64,000 nucleotides of DNA from Meloidogyne chitwoodi. Taxonomy: Eukaryota > Nematoda > Chromadorea > Rhabditida > Meloidogynidae. Shown here one piece after another: positions 35,879 to 47,251 of the stretch (position 1 is its first letter; the number at the start of each line of letters is the position of its first letter). Location: positions 682,001 through 746,000 of the forward strand of contig JACZZP010000016.1 of the NCBI GenBank assembly GCA_015183035.1, written 5' to 3'. The position numbers were made by a program, and so were the translations under genes. The notes under the pieces were generated by a model that searched no databases, was not told where the DNA came from, and saw only the letters and a program-made list of their open reading frames with translations.

Positions 35879-36277
35879 TCAAAGTGATTTTGAAATTTTA
35901 AGAATAAAATGATGGATGTTTTCAAAATTAAAATTTTTTTATCAATCTTTTGGTAACTTTTTGTTATACTTCATTTTTTAAATTCAATAAATACATTTTT
36001 TATATCTAAATTAAAATACATAGATTCCTGAAAATAATACTATGTAGAATCAATGATTTATTTTATATTTAAGAAAAGTTTTTATAAGTACTTATACATA
36101 TTAATCGAATTCGTTTGAAGGTTTTATTGATGTTATTATTTTTTAAATAAATGTGAATATCCTCTAATTTGTTCATCAGATTTTCCCATTTTAGAAAAAA
36201 GACCGTTAGTTTATTTTATTTTTTTTTAAATTTTTTAAAATAAATTTATTTTTATTTTTTTACGTTTTTAAAATCTT

Positions 36278-36640
36278 TTAAGTATGTGAAGAGCCCTCAT
36301 TTTTATCTGTTCGAGCCACTGAAAGAACTTCCCTTTTCTTCCTTTCAACTTTTTCATGTATTGACAATTGAATTCCTCTTTTTATTTTTTCTTCTGATTT
36401 TTCTTCTGGATTATCTTCATTAGATTTTTTTTCTTCATTATTATTTTCATCATTATCTTCTTTTTCTTCATTTATTGCTTCTCTTTTCTTTTCTGATTTT
36501 TCATCAGTTTTTTCTTCTGAATTTAATTCTAATTTTTCTTTAGAATTTTCTTCTAATTTTTCTTCATTATTCTCTTGTGGAATTAAAAAAACACAACCAA
36601 TTGTTAAAAAAAGAATAAAAAAAGCCAATAAAATACGCAT
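36278..36640 (-). CDS. Secreted Glu/Lys-rich precursor, possible peptide prohormone
   Basis: Single-exon gene, 120 aa. Residues 1-20 form a signal peptide (LLAFFILFLTIGCVFLIP). Residues 22-85 are a low-complexity acidic/lysine pro-region built from repeated SEEK/NEEK units. The C-terminal 35 residues are different: EEKIKR, then GIQLSIHEKVE, RKKR, then EVLSVARTDKNEGSSHT. The two basic clusters look like furin-type sites that would release an 11-13 residue and a 17-residue peptide. This is the architecture of a neuropeptide-like or effector propeptide, but I do not recognise either peptide. The stop is followed by ordinary AT-rich sequence. Confidence 0.7.
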   Translation of the reverse strand: MRILLAFFILFLTIGCVFLIPQENNEEKLEENSKEKLELNSEEKTDEKSEKKREAINEEKEDNDENNNEEKKSNEDNPEEKSEEKIKRGIQLSIHEKVERKKREVLSVARTDKNEGSSHT

Positions 36641-37627
36641 TTTCTTTAGCTAAATTTATTTAAATAAAAATAATTAATTTAATTAATTTTATTTTATGTA
36701 TAAAATTAAAAAAGGTTAATAATTCTTATTTTTCTCTGAATGATTATTTTATTAAATTTTATTTTTCCTTTTAAAGACAGAATTTTTTTATATAAATTAA
36801 TTTAATTTCTCAACAAGTTTTAATTTTAATATTTTATTTAAAAATAAAAAATAATTGTGATAAATTAACATATAAAATTAATTTATTAGGAAAAAACTTT
36901 AATTAAAAATTGAAAATTAACAATTTTTGGTAAATGTTAATATTGGTAATAAATTAAGAAAATAAATTCTCTTATTAATAATTATTTTGAAAAATATTTA
37001 TTAATCCTTTTTTAATTTTTCATTCTATGTAGTGTATTAATTTTTTTTAAATATTTAAAAATTAATTAAAATAAAAAGAATAAAAAGTTAAAGATAATTT
37101 TATTAATATTTTTTTTATTTATTAAAAAAAATTAAAATAAATATTATTATTTTTTTAAAATTATTTTCAATATTTATTTTAATTTAGAAAAAACTTCTAT
37201 AATTAATTTAAATTTCTTTTAATATTTCAAAATGCCAACTTTTCCCAATTTATTAAAATATTATGAAATAATATTTTAAAAGTAAATTAAAAATATTTAT
37301 TTTTAAAAAATCAAAAATATATTTTTCTTTTTATTTATTTAATAAAAGTACTTTTTTAAGTAAATATATTTCTTTTTTTTTCTTGCTTTTCAATGAAAAT
37401 TTAAAATAAATAAATAACGGCAAAAGTGCAATAAATAATTTTAAAATTATTCGTCTTTAAATTAATTTTTTTATTATTTTTATAGCCTCATTTTAGCATT
37501 TACTTTATTAAAAAAATAAAAAAAAATTAAATTATTTATTTTTTATAATTTAATTCTTAAAATTTAGACATTATTTTTATTATAAAATTTTTTTTATTTA
37601 AAAAATAATATTCTTTTTTAATTTATT
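36641..37627. other. Divergent intergenic region
   Basis: AT-rich spacer between two diverging genes, so it should hold both promoters. No open frame or repeat family recognised. Confidence 0.45.
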
Positions 37628-40600
37628 ATGTTAATTTTATTATTTTTAATTTATGGAATTTTTTATATTAATTGCACAACACAAAGAAATAAATTTCTTT
37701 CTGAATTTACTGAAACAGATGCTAGTAGTAGTTCCTCAACGAATTCTGGCCTTACATCTTTTTTAAATCCAAATGGTTAATTTTAAATAAATAAATAAAT
37801 AATTATTTAATTTAAATTTAAAATAATAAAAATTCTTTTTAAATTTAATTTTTAGGATACGAATTTAATCCAACATACGATTATTTAAATACTAATTATC
37901 AAAGTAATTAATTAATTAATTATATATTTAATTTTAAATTATAAATTTTTTTTTATGTTTTAAATTAATTTAAATTTTAATAATAAATTAAAAATCTTAA
38001 AAATATTTTTTTATTAAATTAAATAAGTTTTTTATTTAAATTTTTAATAAAATAATTTTATTTATTTTATTTAAATAATATTAAAATTTAGCAAATGGTT
38101 TTAAACAAATGTTTTTATTAAATAATTCAAATTATTTATGTTTTGAAGAAACAATTAATTTTTCATCATTTGGACAAAATAATATAAACCCTTGGGGATT
38201 TGATTTTTCAATTTATGAGGAAAATATTCAGAATTTATTAATTAAAAAAGAATTTATAGTTAATTTTAATCCAGAATCAATTTTAGAAAAAATAAAAAAT
38301 CATTTTGATGAATTTGGATGGCCTCAAGAAGAAAATTTTAGAACAGATTATAAAGTAAATATTTAATTATTTTATTAATTAATTTTGATATTTTTTAAAA
38401 GAATTATTTAATTAATATTAATTTATTAACAAACAAAGCAGAATGGATTTTACAAATTATTTATCCTAATAATGAATTAAATAAAAATATTATTAAAACA
38501 GATTTTGGACAAAATAAAAATGAAAAAATGTTAAAAACAATTGAAGTACTTGATAATTTTGCTAAGTAAGATTAATTAATTAATTAATTAATTAATTTTA
38601 ATTAATTAATTAATTTAGTTGTATTGCTAAATTAAATAATAAAACTATTATAACACTAACTGGCCCAATATCAATAATTTCAAAATCAGAAGAAACTAAA
38701 TTAAAAGGAAATGTAAAAAGTTATCCAGTAAGGATTTAAATTAAATAAAATATTTAATTAAACCTCCTTATTTATAAGAATATTTTCAAAAAATTTATGA
38801 GACTCCCCCATCCTTTCCTCTTTCAATTAAAAATAAACAATAGACATACTTAATGTTCAGTAATATGTCAGGTTGATTTTTCGGAGTGATAGGTCTATTT
38901 TTTATGAAGAATATAAATTATTCTTAAATAAAAAATACCTAACACAAGGAAATTATTAAATGAAGGAGGAGAGAGCAAAAATATTAAAGGGACTAGCACT
39001 AAATTATCAAATTTATTGACCAAAATTTAAATTAAAAAATATAAATAATTAATTTTACTAATTTTAAAATATTTAAATTAAGTTCAATAATTTAATAAAA
39101 CAACCTCCTATTACACAATTTTTTAAAGTAATTATTTTTGAATATGAAAATAAAAAATATTGTACTGAAATAACTTTTACTGAAGCTGAATGTAATGTTA
39201 ATATAAATTTTGATGAAATTATTAAAAATGATAATTATTGTGGAAAATATTATTTTCAAAATTGGGAATATAAAAATTATAATAAAAATGTCAAAGATTT
39301 ATTTAAAAATAATTTAGAATTTTTAGAATGGTATATTGGCTTTGAATTGATAAATTTATTAAATATAACTGGATTTAATGAAATTAATAATTTATGTAAA
39401 TTTTTTAAATTTTATTTAAAATAAAAAATTAAATTTTAAGCAATTTGTACTGATGAAATTTTATTTAATAATAAAATTAATAAATATTTACCTTCAAGTT
39501 CAACATCTTTTAATACTTTTCCAGAAGAATTAATACCTCCAACATTTTTTTATAAATTTAAAAATATAAATTTAAGTACTAATATAAATAAAGAAGAAAA
39601 TATTAAAAAATATAATAAATCAAATATTAGAATATATCAGGCTTGTTTTTTTTTGTTTATTTTAATTTTAATTTTTTTCCTTCTTTAAGGATTTTATAAT
39701 AAATTTCAATAGAAAAAAAGGAATAGCAAATTGGGTATTGGAATATTTAAAAAAAGATGAGATGGATCAATCAAAGCCTATTACAAGATTTAATTGGACA
39801 TGTGATCCTAACTTTACAGAAATATTTCAACCAAAATATAATGATTATGATTATCCTCAGGTTTTTTTAAAAAAATATTTTTTAATATATTTTTTAAATT
39901 TTTAGCGTTATGAACTTAGCCATGGCCATTTAGCAACAGCTTCTTTACATCCATTTAATATTCAAGGATTTTATTTGACAAATTCTGTGCCTCAATATCA
40001 AAAAGTTAATTCTGGCCATTGGAGAGTTATTGAAGAATATATTAAGTAAATTTAAATTAAAATTATTTTTAATTTTATTTTTAATTTATTTTTAAAGATG
40101 CTTGGCAATAAATGCAGAAGAAACATTTATTTATACTGGAACATTATTTTTGCCTAATGAAAAAACAAATTTAATGGAATTTCAAGTATAAATTAATTAT
40201 TTATTTTTAAAATATTTTCTTGTATAAATTTATTAAAAATTTTTTTTAGGTTCTTGGGCCAAAAGAAATTTATGTACCGACACATTTATTTAAAATTGTT
40301 TTACTTAAAATATTTGAAAATAATAACTGGAAATATTGGTTAGAGTCTTATGTAATTACAAATATAAATTTAGATGATTTATTTGATGAAGAATTAGGTT
40401 TTCTTATTTAAATTATTTAAATAAATAAAATTTAAAGAAAAAACACATCCATTTATTAATGATGGATCACCAGAAATAGTTAATAATTGTCGACAGAATA
40501 TTCATTTTCTTAAATTTAAAGAAGGGTCATCTCCTCCAAAATATATAAGAGATTTATTAAATTATTATAGAAAACCTTTAAAATTTATTGAAGAAAATAG

Positions 40601-41308
40601 TGAATTTAAATTATTAAATTTATTAAATGAAGAAATAAAAGAATTAAAAGAAGGAATTCTTTTTGATATTAATTATAATAAAAATAAAAATATTAAAAAA
40701 GATGAAAAATATTTTTTAAATAAAAAAGAAATTGATGAAATAAATGAACAAATTAATATTAGAAATATAACCTTTGGAAATTTATCAAATGAAAAAATGA
40801 ATGAAATATTATCAGAATATGATGAAAAACAAAATAAAATTAATTTGGAAGAAGAGAAGGTAAAAATTGTTTTTTTTTAATATTTTTATTAATTAATTAA
40901 AATTTTATTTATTTATAGAAAAAAGATGATCAAAAAATAGACTTAAACAATGAAAAAGAAAAATATTTAAATAATATTTTTAATGAAAAATCTGAAAAAA
41001 ATAAATCGAATATTTCTGATAATTTTAATAAAGAAGAAATAAAAAATAAAAATCAAGATGATATTAAAAATGAAAATAAAAGTCAAATTTTATTCAAAGA
41101 AGAAAATGATGGGTTTATACAAATTAAGAAAAATAAAAAAACTAAAAAACAAATAAAAAAAGAAAATAATAATTTAAAAATAAATATTAATGATTTACTA
41201 ATTAAAGAAAAAGAATTAATAGAATCAGAATCTGAGAATGAGCAATCAGAAAATTCACAAATAACATTACCATCAGAAAATAATGAGGTTTTAAATTTTT
41301 TAAAATAA
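37628..41308 (+). CDS. Secreted EndoG-like DNA/RNA non-specific nuclease with an internal degenerate repeat
   Basis: Thirteen exons, join(37628..37775,37856..37903,38092..38354,38402..38565,38619..38727,39083..39395,39441..39640,39690..39860,39906..40045,40098..40185,40250..40397,40438..40859,40919..41308), 867 aa, frame kept throughout. Signal peptide residues 1-15. Residues about 400-620 resemble Endonuclease_NS: RYELSHGHLATASLHP in place of the usual DRGH motif (His480 kept; Asp and Arg replaced by Ser and His), then TNSVPQYQKVNSGHW with the metal-binding Asn region, and an IYTGTLF strand. Exons 4-5 repeat the end of this domain (DNFANCIAKLNNKTIITLTG) with an intron at the same place and phase as exons 9-10. 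The last 270 residues are a Lys/Glu/Asn-rich tail. Activity is uncertain given the altered motif. Intron 7 appears to begin GC rather than GT. Confidence 0.75.
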
Positions 41309-41479
41309 TTTTTAGGAGCGAAAAAACACATTTTTAAAATATAGTGAACATATTTAGTTAATTTTAAAATTTAATTTAAAATTCCAAAATTTATTTTTAA
41401 CAATTTTGAATACTTTAAAAGAATTTTAGATAATTTATTTTATTTAAAAAATAATCTTTATTAAGATATCTCTTAAATT

Positions 41480-43140
41480 AGTGAATATTAATAAAACAAA
41501 AAATAAAAAAAATAAAAAAAATAAATTAAAAAAAGAAAAAGAAGATGAAGATATAAAATTAATAAATGAAGCAATAAAACAAAATAAATTAGAAATAGAA
41601 GAAAAAAAGAAAAAAGAGGCTAAAATAGCTAAAGAAATAGAAATTAAAAAAATTGCTCAAATAAATAAAAAAGAAAAAAGAAAATTAAAAAAACAAGCAA
41701 AATTAATATTAAATAAAGAAAATAATAATAATTTAAAAATATATTTACCACAACAAAATAATAATAATTTAATAAATAATATTTCAAATAATTATTATGA
41801 TATGGGAAATAATATTTTAAAACTTATTGCTATTTTTTATAAAGAAAAAACTTTAGAAAATTATTGTTTAGTCGATAAAATGATTCTTCAATTTTTTCAA
41901 TCTATTGAAAAATATTTTGCTGCAATTTATACAAATTTTGGAGAATTATCTATAAATTGGCGTTTTGATGGATCTTTTTATAAAAAATTTATTCAATTTT
42001 GTCAAATAATTAATGAAAAACATTTAATTTGTAAAGAAATGCATAAATTGATCGAAGAATTTGTTACACATTTTTTATTTTTTTATCTGAGTACATTTAA
42101 TGATTTGATTGATTTAGTAGTAAATAATTTAGAAAAAGCTTTAGCTATAGTTCTTAGTGAAAAACAAATACCAGAAAATATCAAAACACTTGATGATATT
42201 ATTGGTTAGTTATTTTAATAAAATTAAATTTTATTGGTAAATTTAACAATGGAGTGATCAAGATATTTGTTACCTGGGGCAGTGGATGGGTGTTTTAGTG
42301 TGATCTCAGTTTTACCTAAAAAATAGTAGAATCCCTTGAATGTTGAGAGGTAACCAATTCTTGATTTAAATAAATACTAGGTATGTAAATATATTTCTAA
42401 TTATTCCCCTTATAAATTAAAAACAAAAAATGGCTTTATTGTGTTTTTATTTTATTTATTTTAAGAACCACTATATAATAATCATCCTCAATCATATTTA
42501 TTATATGATTTAGCAAATATTAAAGAAACAATAAAAGATAATAATTTATTTATTCTAATTGAACGTATGCAAATTATAATATTTTATTCGACATTTTTTG
42601 AAAAATTAGAAAAAATGTATTTATTATATGGAAATGGATTATTAATTTATTCTATAGTTAATGCAATTATTTATGAAAAATAGTTTGTTAATTATTATTA
42701 TTTTTTTAAAGATATTTTATAAAATTAATAAATAATTTTTAAATTTTAGTTTATTAAAATATTTGAATAAACTTTCTGATTTAAAAGAATTATTTGAATC
42801 AGAAAATAAAGAAAATAAAGAAATTTCTGAATTTATTTTAAAAAAATTTGAAGAAATATTTTTAAAAAAATTAAATAAAGAATTTATGAAATTAAATAAT
42901 AAACAAAATTTAATTATTACAAAGAAAAAAATAAAAAATAAACAAAACTTGGAAGAAAATTCAAAAAAATTGGAAATAATTAATAATAAAATTAAAATAA
43001 TCAAAAATGAAATAAATATATTAATTAATAATACTTTTTGTATAATTTATAAAATAAATAAACAACACAATTTATTATCAAAAAATCAAATGATAGTGGA
43101 AAATAATTATGATAATATTTTAAATAATATAATATTTTAA
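41480..43140 (+). CDS. Lys-rich coiled-coil protein, 5' end unresolved
   Basis: Exons <41480..42204, 42466..42682, 42750..43140 join in frame for 443 codons. The first 90 residues are almost entirely Lys/Glu/Asn/Ile (NKKNKKNKLKKEKEDEDIKL) and predict a coiled coil. The middle is helical with conserved-looking aromatic residues (NWRFDGSFYKKFIQFCQII, IEEFVTHFLFFYLSTF), and the C-terminus is again a coiled coil. No family recognised. No ATG lies between the nuclease stop at 41308 and this frame; a good acceptor (CTTAAATTAG) ends at 41479-41480. It may therefore be a downstream operon gene trans-spliced at that site, or further exons of the nuclease gene reached through a phase-1 donor near 41083. 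The first in-frame Met is near 41801. Confidence 0.55.
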
Positions 43141-43896
43141 ATAAAAATTTTAATAAAGAAGAAAATAATAATTTTGATTTTAATTCAAGTTAGGCAAAAA
43201 AATTTTTTTTTAATTTTAAATTAAAAAATTATAAAAAAAAATTTAGTTAAAAAATTTAAATAATTTTTTAAGAATATATTTTAACTAAAAAATTGTTTTT
43301 TAATTTTATTAAAAGATTTTAGGTATTTTTATTAATTAAAAAAATTATTTATTTAAAAAATAGATAAAAATAAAATTTAAAAAAAGGTGAAACTATTGTT
43401 GATAATAATGGAATATCAATTAAGAAGGATGAATTAGCTAAACAAAAATAAAAATGTTTTTTTAACTAATTTTAAAATTAAATAATTTTAGATAATTGTT
43501 TTTTTATTCTAAAATTAAAATGTTTTTTTTTATTTTTAATTAATTTATTTAAAAGATAATTTTATTATCAATTTTGTAAAAAATTTTAAACAAATAAAAC
43601 AATTACAAAATAATTTGTTAAATACATATTATTAAATTAATTACCATCTTACTAATTTTATTTAAAAAAAATATTTTTATTTAATAAAAAATATATTTTT
43701 ATGAATAAAATTGTGTAGGCAATAAATAAATATCTACATTTTCGTCGAATTATTTAATAAAATAGGTATATAATTTTATATTTTTAGAATGTCATTAAAT
43801 AAATTGGCGAATTTTGTTTTTTGGGTATTGTTAAAATTGAATATTTAAATGAGCAAATTATAATAAAATTATTTTAAAATTTATAAATAATTAAAA
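43141..43896. other. Spacer with a possible stray exon
   Basis: At 43387-43451 a short frame, GETIVDNNGISIKKDELAKQK then stop, follows an AAAAAAG acceptor-like site; it may be a leftover or unplaced exon. From about 43540 onward the sequence is duplicated upstream of the precursor at 46105. Confidence 0.4.
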
Positions 43897-44180
43897 ATGA
43901 AACATTTTATTTTTATTTTATTTATTATTGCTTTAATTATTAATTTTTCGATTGCTGAAGGTCAAACTGATGGAAGTGAAATTTTGTAAGTTTTTTTTCA
44001 TTAAATTAAAAATGGAATAAAACTTTAATTTAAATTTATAAATTTAATATTCTTGTAAAACCAAAAATTATTATTAAATAAATTATAAATTTATTTATTT
44101 AATAATTTGGAAAACATTTAAATTATATGTAAAGATTATTTTATTTCAGGCATCGTCAAAAGCGATGGGGATGGTGGGGA
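43540..44180. repeat. Duplication unit 1: promoter, signal exon and intron of the Trp-rich precursor
   Basis: About 350 nt upstream (including AAATTGGCGAATTTTGTTTT and GTATTGTTAAAATTGAATAT), exon 1 and most of the intron are near-identical to 45760-46320. Similarity stops abruptly after the CATCGTCAAAAGCGA junction at the start of exon 2. Confidence 0.8.
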
Positions 44181-44291
44181 GGTGGTTGGGGTCGTCCATG
44201 GGGTGGATGGGGAGGAGGTGGTTGGGGACGCCCATGGGGATGGGGAGGTGGTGGATGGAGAAGACCTTGGGGATGGGGATGGGGACGTTGA
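43897..44291 (+). CDS. Secreted Gly/Trp-rich peptide precursor (YGGW/caenacin-like)
   Basis: Model join(43897..43985,44150..44291), 76 aa. Signal peptide residues 1-20 (IFILFIIALIINFSIA), short pro-segment EGQTDGSEIL, then HRQKR and a predicted 41-residue mature peptide of WGWWGGGW and GRPWGG units, 12 Trp by my reading and no Cys, ending WGWGWGR. The composition, dibasic release site and two-exon design match nematode epidermal antimicrobial peptides, which act outside the cell on membranes. The function here is by resemblance only. The splice donor (TT|GTAAGT) and acceptor (TTTCAG) are strong. Confidence 0.8.
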
Positions 44292-45759
44292 ACAACGACA
44301 ACAATGATGATGAAAGAAAAAATATATAAAAAAATATTTAAAAAAATATTTAAAGAAAATATACTAATCATTTTGTTATTTAGAAATTATTTTAATTTAT
44401 TTAATTATAATAAAAAATATTATATGAAAATTAAAAGTAACAATTTAGGTTCAAATTAAAATAATAATTTGTTAGAGAAAATTAAAAACATTTTTAATGT
44501 TGCATTATAATGAATAAGTATTATAATATATATAAATAAATTTATTAAAGTAATAAAAAATTAATATTAATTACCTAGATTATTTAAATATATTTTACAT
44601 AATAAAATAAAAAAATGCCAAGTCTTTTGTGTTCTCTATCATTCAAAAGTCCTTAAAAAACTGACCAAAAGTGACCAATTTCAAGGAGCTGAACTTTCAG
44701 ACATTAGGTTATAAGGATGAACCCATCTGAAATAATTAATTATTACAGAGGGCCGAAGGCCCTAGATGAGTGCAAATAAAACGAACTTTAATAAATTTTA
44801 GCCTCGTTAGGGATTTTAAAAACTCAAAGCAAATTTTTCCAAAAACAAAATTAAGAATCTTTTAAACATTTTCCTATAAAAATACATGAAAAATACAAAA
44901 AAATACATAAAACACAAATACATCAGTAACACAATATTTTTTTAAGTGTTTTTGTATTTTCTTGCATGTTTTGTACTGCTTCTTAACTGCACAATATCCA
45001 CTTACCAATTTTCCTAGCACGATTAAAAAAATATTTTAGAGCGGAATATATATACTATAATAGTTAGTAATTATATTATAGATAAAATATGTAAGCAAAA
45101 AAAAAACAGGCTAAAATTAAGTAAAATTAAAATAAATGTGGAATTTACTATAAAGCTGTCTTTCGTTCTTTCATGAGGAATTATATAAGAAGATTCGTAA
45201 AAAAATGTATAAATTAGCCAGTCCTAACTTTAAGTTTCACCCAAATGGTATTGGGATCAGTGTTAGGAACGTTTTAATTTAGGAATTGGAACCACGGAAC
45301 AAAAAATTTTTGGAAATGGAACGATGGAACTGGTTGATGCCTGAAGTTCCAAGTTAAACTAGTTGCGAACTATGAAAATTAAAAACAAGTTCCTAACTAG
45401 AACCGGTTCCAGTCGAAATTTTGGGAATTTTCGAGAACAGATAGGGAATTAGAATAATTTAATTAATAACTACTAGAGTTATTCAAATGCGTTTTTCGGT
45501 ATCGGAAAATAACGATACCGAAAAAATACCTATCATTTCAGTAAAAAATACCGCTATAATACCGAAAGTGAATAACTCTAATAAATTTAAATATACATAC
45601 TATTTAAAAAATGAAATTAAATATAAAATAAAATTTAAAAAATAAGTTGACACTACCATGATAATAATAATAATTTTAATAATGAAGAAGTAACAAAAAA
45701 AAACGTTAAATTAGAGAAAAAAAAGAATAAATAATGTTTCCTAAATAATTAAATAATGT
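44292..45759. other. Repeat-rich spacer
   Basis: No gene seen. Contains a GC-richer patch (44620-44800, with GAGGGCCGAAGGCCCTAGATG, a 14-nt hairpin), a degenerate run of GGAACCACGGAAC/GGTTCCAGTC words at 45270-45440, and a patch of CGGTATCGGAAAATAACGATACCG at 45498-45530. The latter resembles 48790-48900 and is probably a dead element. Confidence 0.5.
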
Positions 45760-46104
45760 TATATAAGTATTTAAAAAAATGTTTATTAAAGATATTGCCA
45801 ATTTTATAAACAAATAAAACAATTAAAAACAATTTGCTAAATACACATAAATATTAAATTAAATTAATTACCATCTTACTAATTTTATTTAATTAAAAAA
45901 ATTTTTTTTTTATAATTAAAAAATAAATAAATATATTTTCGTCGAATAATTTTATAAAATAGATATATGTATAATTATAGGTATTTTTAAAATAAACGTC
46001 ATTAAATAAATTGGCGAATTTTGTTTTTTAGGTATTGTTAAAATTGAATATTTAAATGAGCAAATTATAATAAAATTATTTTAAAATTTATTAAATAATT
46101 AAAA

Positions 46105-46399
46105 ATGAAACATTTTATTTTTATTTTATTTATTATTGCTTTAATTATTAATTTTTCGATTGCTGAAGGTCAAACTGATGGAAGTGAAATTTTGTAAGTT
46201 TTTTTTCATTAAATTAAAATTAATTTAAAATTTATAAATTTAATATTCTTGTAAAACCAAAAATTATAATTTGGAAAACATTTAAATATTATTTTATTTC
46301 AGGCATCGTCAAAAGCGAATTATATGTTGTCTATGGGGTTGTTCATGGTGGCCTTGTTGGTGGGGCCGATCGGGCAGAAATAGGGGCAGAGGGGGTTGA
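46105..46399 (+). CDS. Secreted Cys/Trp-rich peptide precursor, sister of the Gly/Trp-rich one
   Basis: Model join(46105..46193,46303..46399), 61 aa. The first 35 residues (signal, EGQTDGSEIL, HRQKR) are identical to the precursor at 43897, even at the nucleotide level in exon 1. The predicted mature peptide (26 residues) is entirely different: IICCLWGCSWWPCWWGRSGR followed by an Arg/Gly tail. It has four Cys and five Trp where the sister has none and about twelve. Four closely spaced Cys suggest two disulfides or metal binding. The frame is open, ends in a stop at a similar place (GGTTGAACAAC in both), and the donor and acceptor are strong, so this does not look like decay. Confidence 0.75.
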
Positions 46400-47251
46400 A
46401 CAACAAAAATAAAGATATAAGAATTCTAAGAAAAAATATTTAAAGAAAATATATTAATAATGTTAATAATATATTTAATTGAAAAAGATTTGAATATTTT
46501 TAATTAATAAAAAAATATATGAATATTAAAAGTAGCAATTTAATTGTTTAATTTATCTTCATTTTTTAATATTATATAGGTGGTTTCCGAAGTATTCCTC
46601 TTCGGAATATTCCTCACTAAATTTTCGGACAATTCTTCCTCAAATAAATATTAAAATCATTTATAAAAAATTATATTATGTTAAAATAATCTTACTAAAA
46701 TTATTCAAAAATGTTTTTAATTTATGAATAAAAAATTTTTTAAATAAAAATGTTTTTTGTATTTGAGAATTTTTGGAAGAATTTTCCATTAAAAGAGGAA
46801 TTTTCTGTGATGAATTCACCGATAATTCTGCTCGGAGATAAATGTTCCGTTGAAGAGGAATTGTCTGAAAATCTTGAATCTCCAGGAGGAATTTTCCGAG
46901 AGAGGAAAATCCGTTAATCGATAGGTTTTAATTATTTAGGTAATTGTTTACAAATTTAAGAATGTAAATATATATTTATTCTAATTAATTAATTTATAAA
47001 TATATTTTTATTTAAAATGCACTTTTAAAGGAAAAACACTTTAAATTCACATGAATAAATAAATAAATATTAATATTTCACTTGCTTTTGTTTTTTATCT
47101 TATCCAGTAAACATTTATTAATTAATATTATTTCATAATGTCAATATTAAAAATAATTACATCATTTATTTAAATTTTAAAATAATTTTATAATAATATT
47201 TATTTATTTATTTATTTTTTATTAGTTTTGTATTTAACTTTTTAATAAAAA
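46400..47251. other. Spacer with degenerate repeat
   Basis: 46575-46920 is rich in GGAATTTTCCGA/TCCTCTTCGGAA words in both orientations, a worn inverted repeat of about 340 nt. No gene seen. The last 50 nt match the 5' flank of the paralogue at 55073. Confidence 0.45.

Noticed and set aside
41083..41331. 82-codon minus-strand frame
   Set aside because: Antisense of the Lys/Glu-rich tail exon of the nuclease gene.
42717..43004. 95-codon minus-strand frame
   Set aside because: Antisense of the last coiled-coil exon, low-complexity.
44156..44371. Minus-strand His/Pro-rich frame
   Set aside because: Antisense shadow of the Gly/Trp-rich exon on the plus strand.
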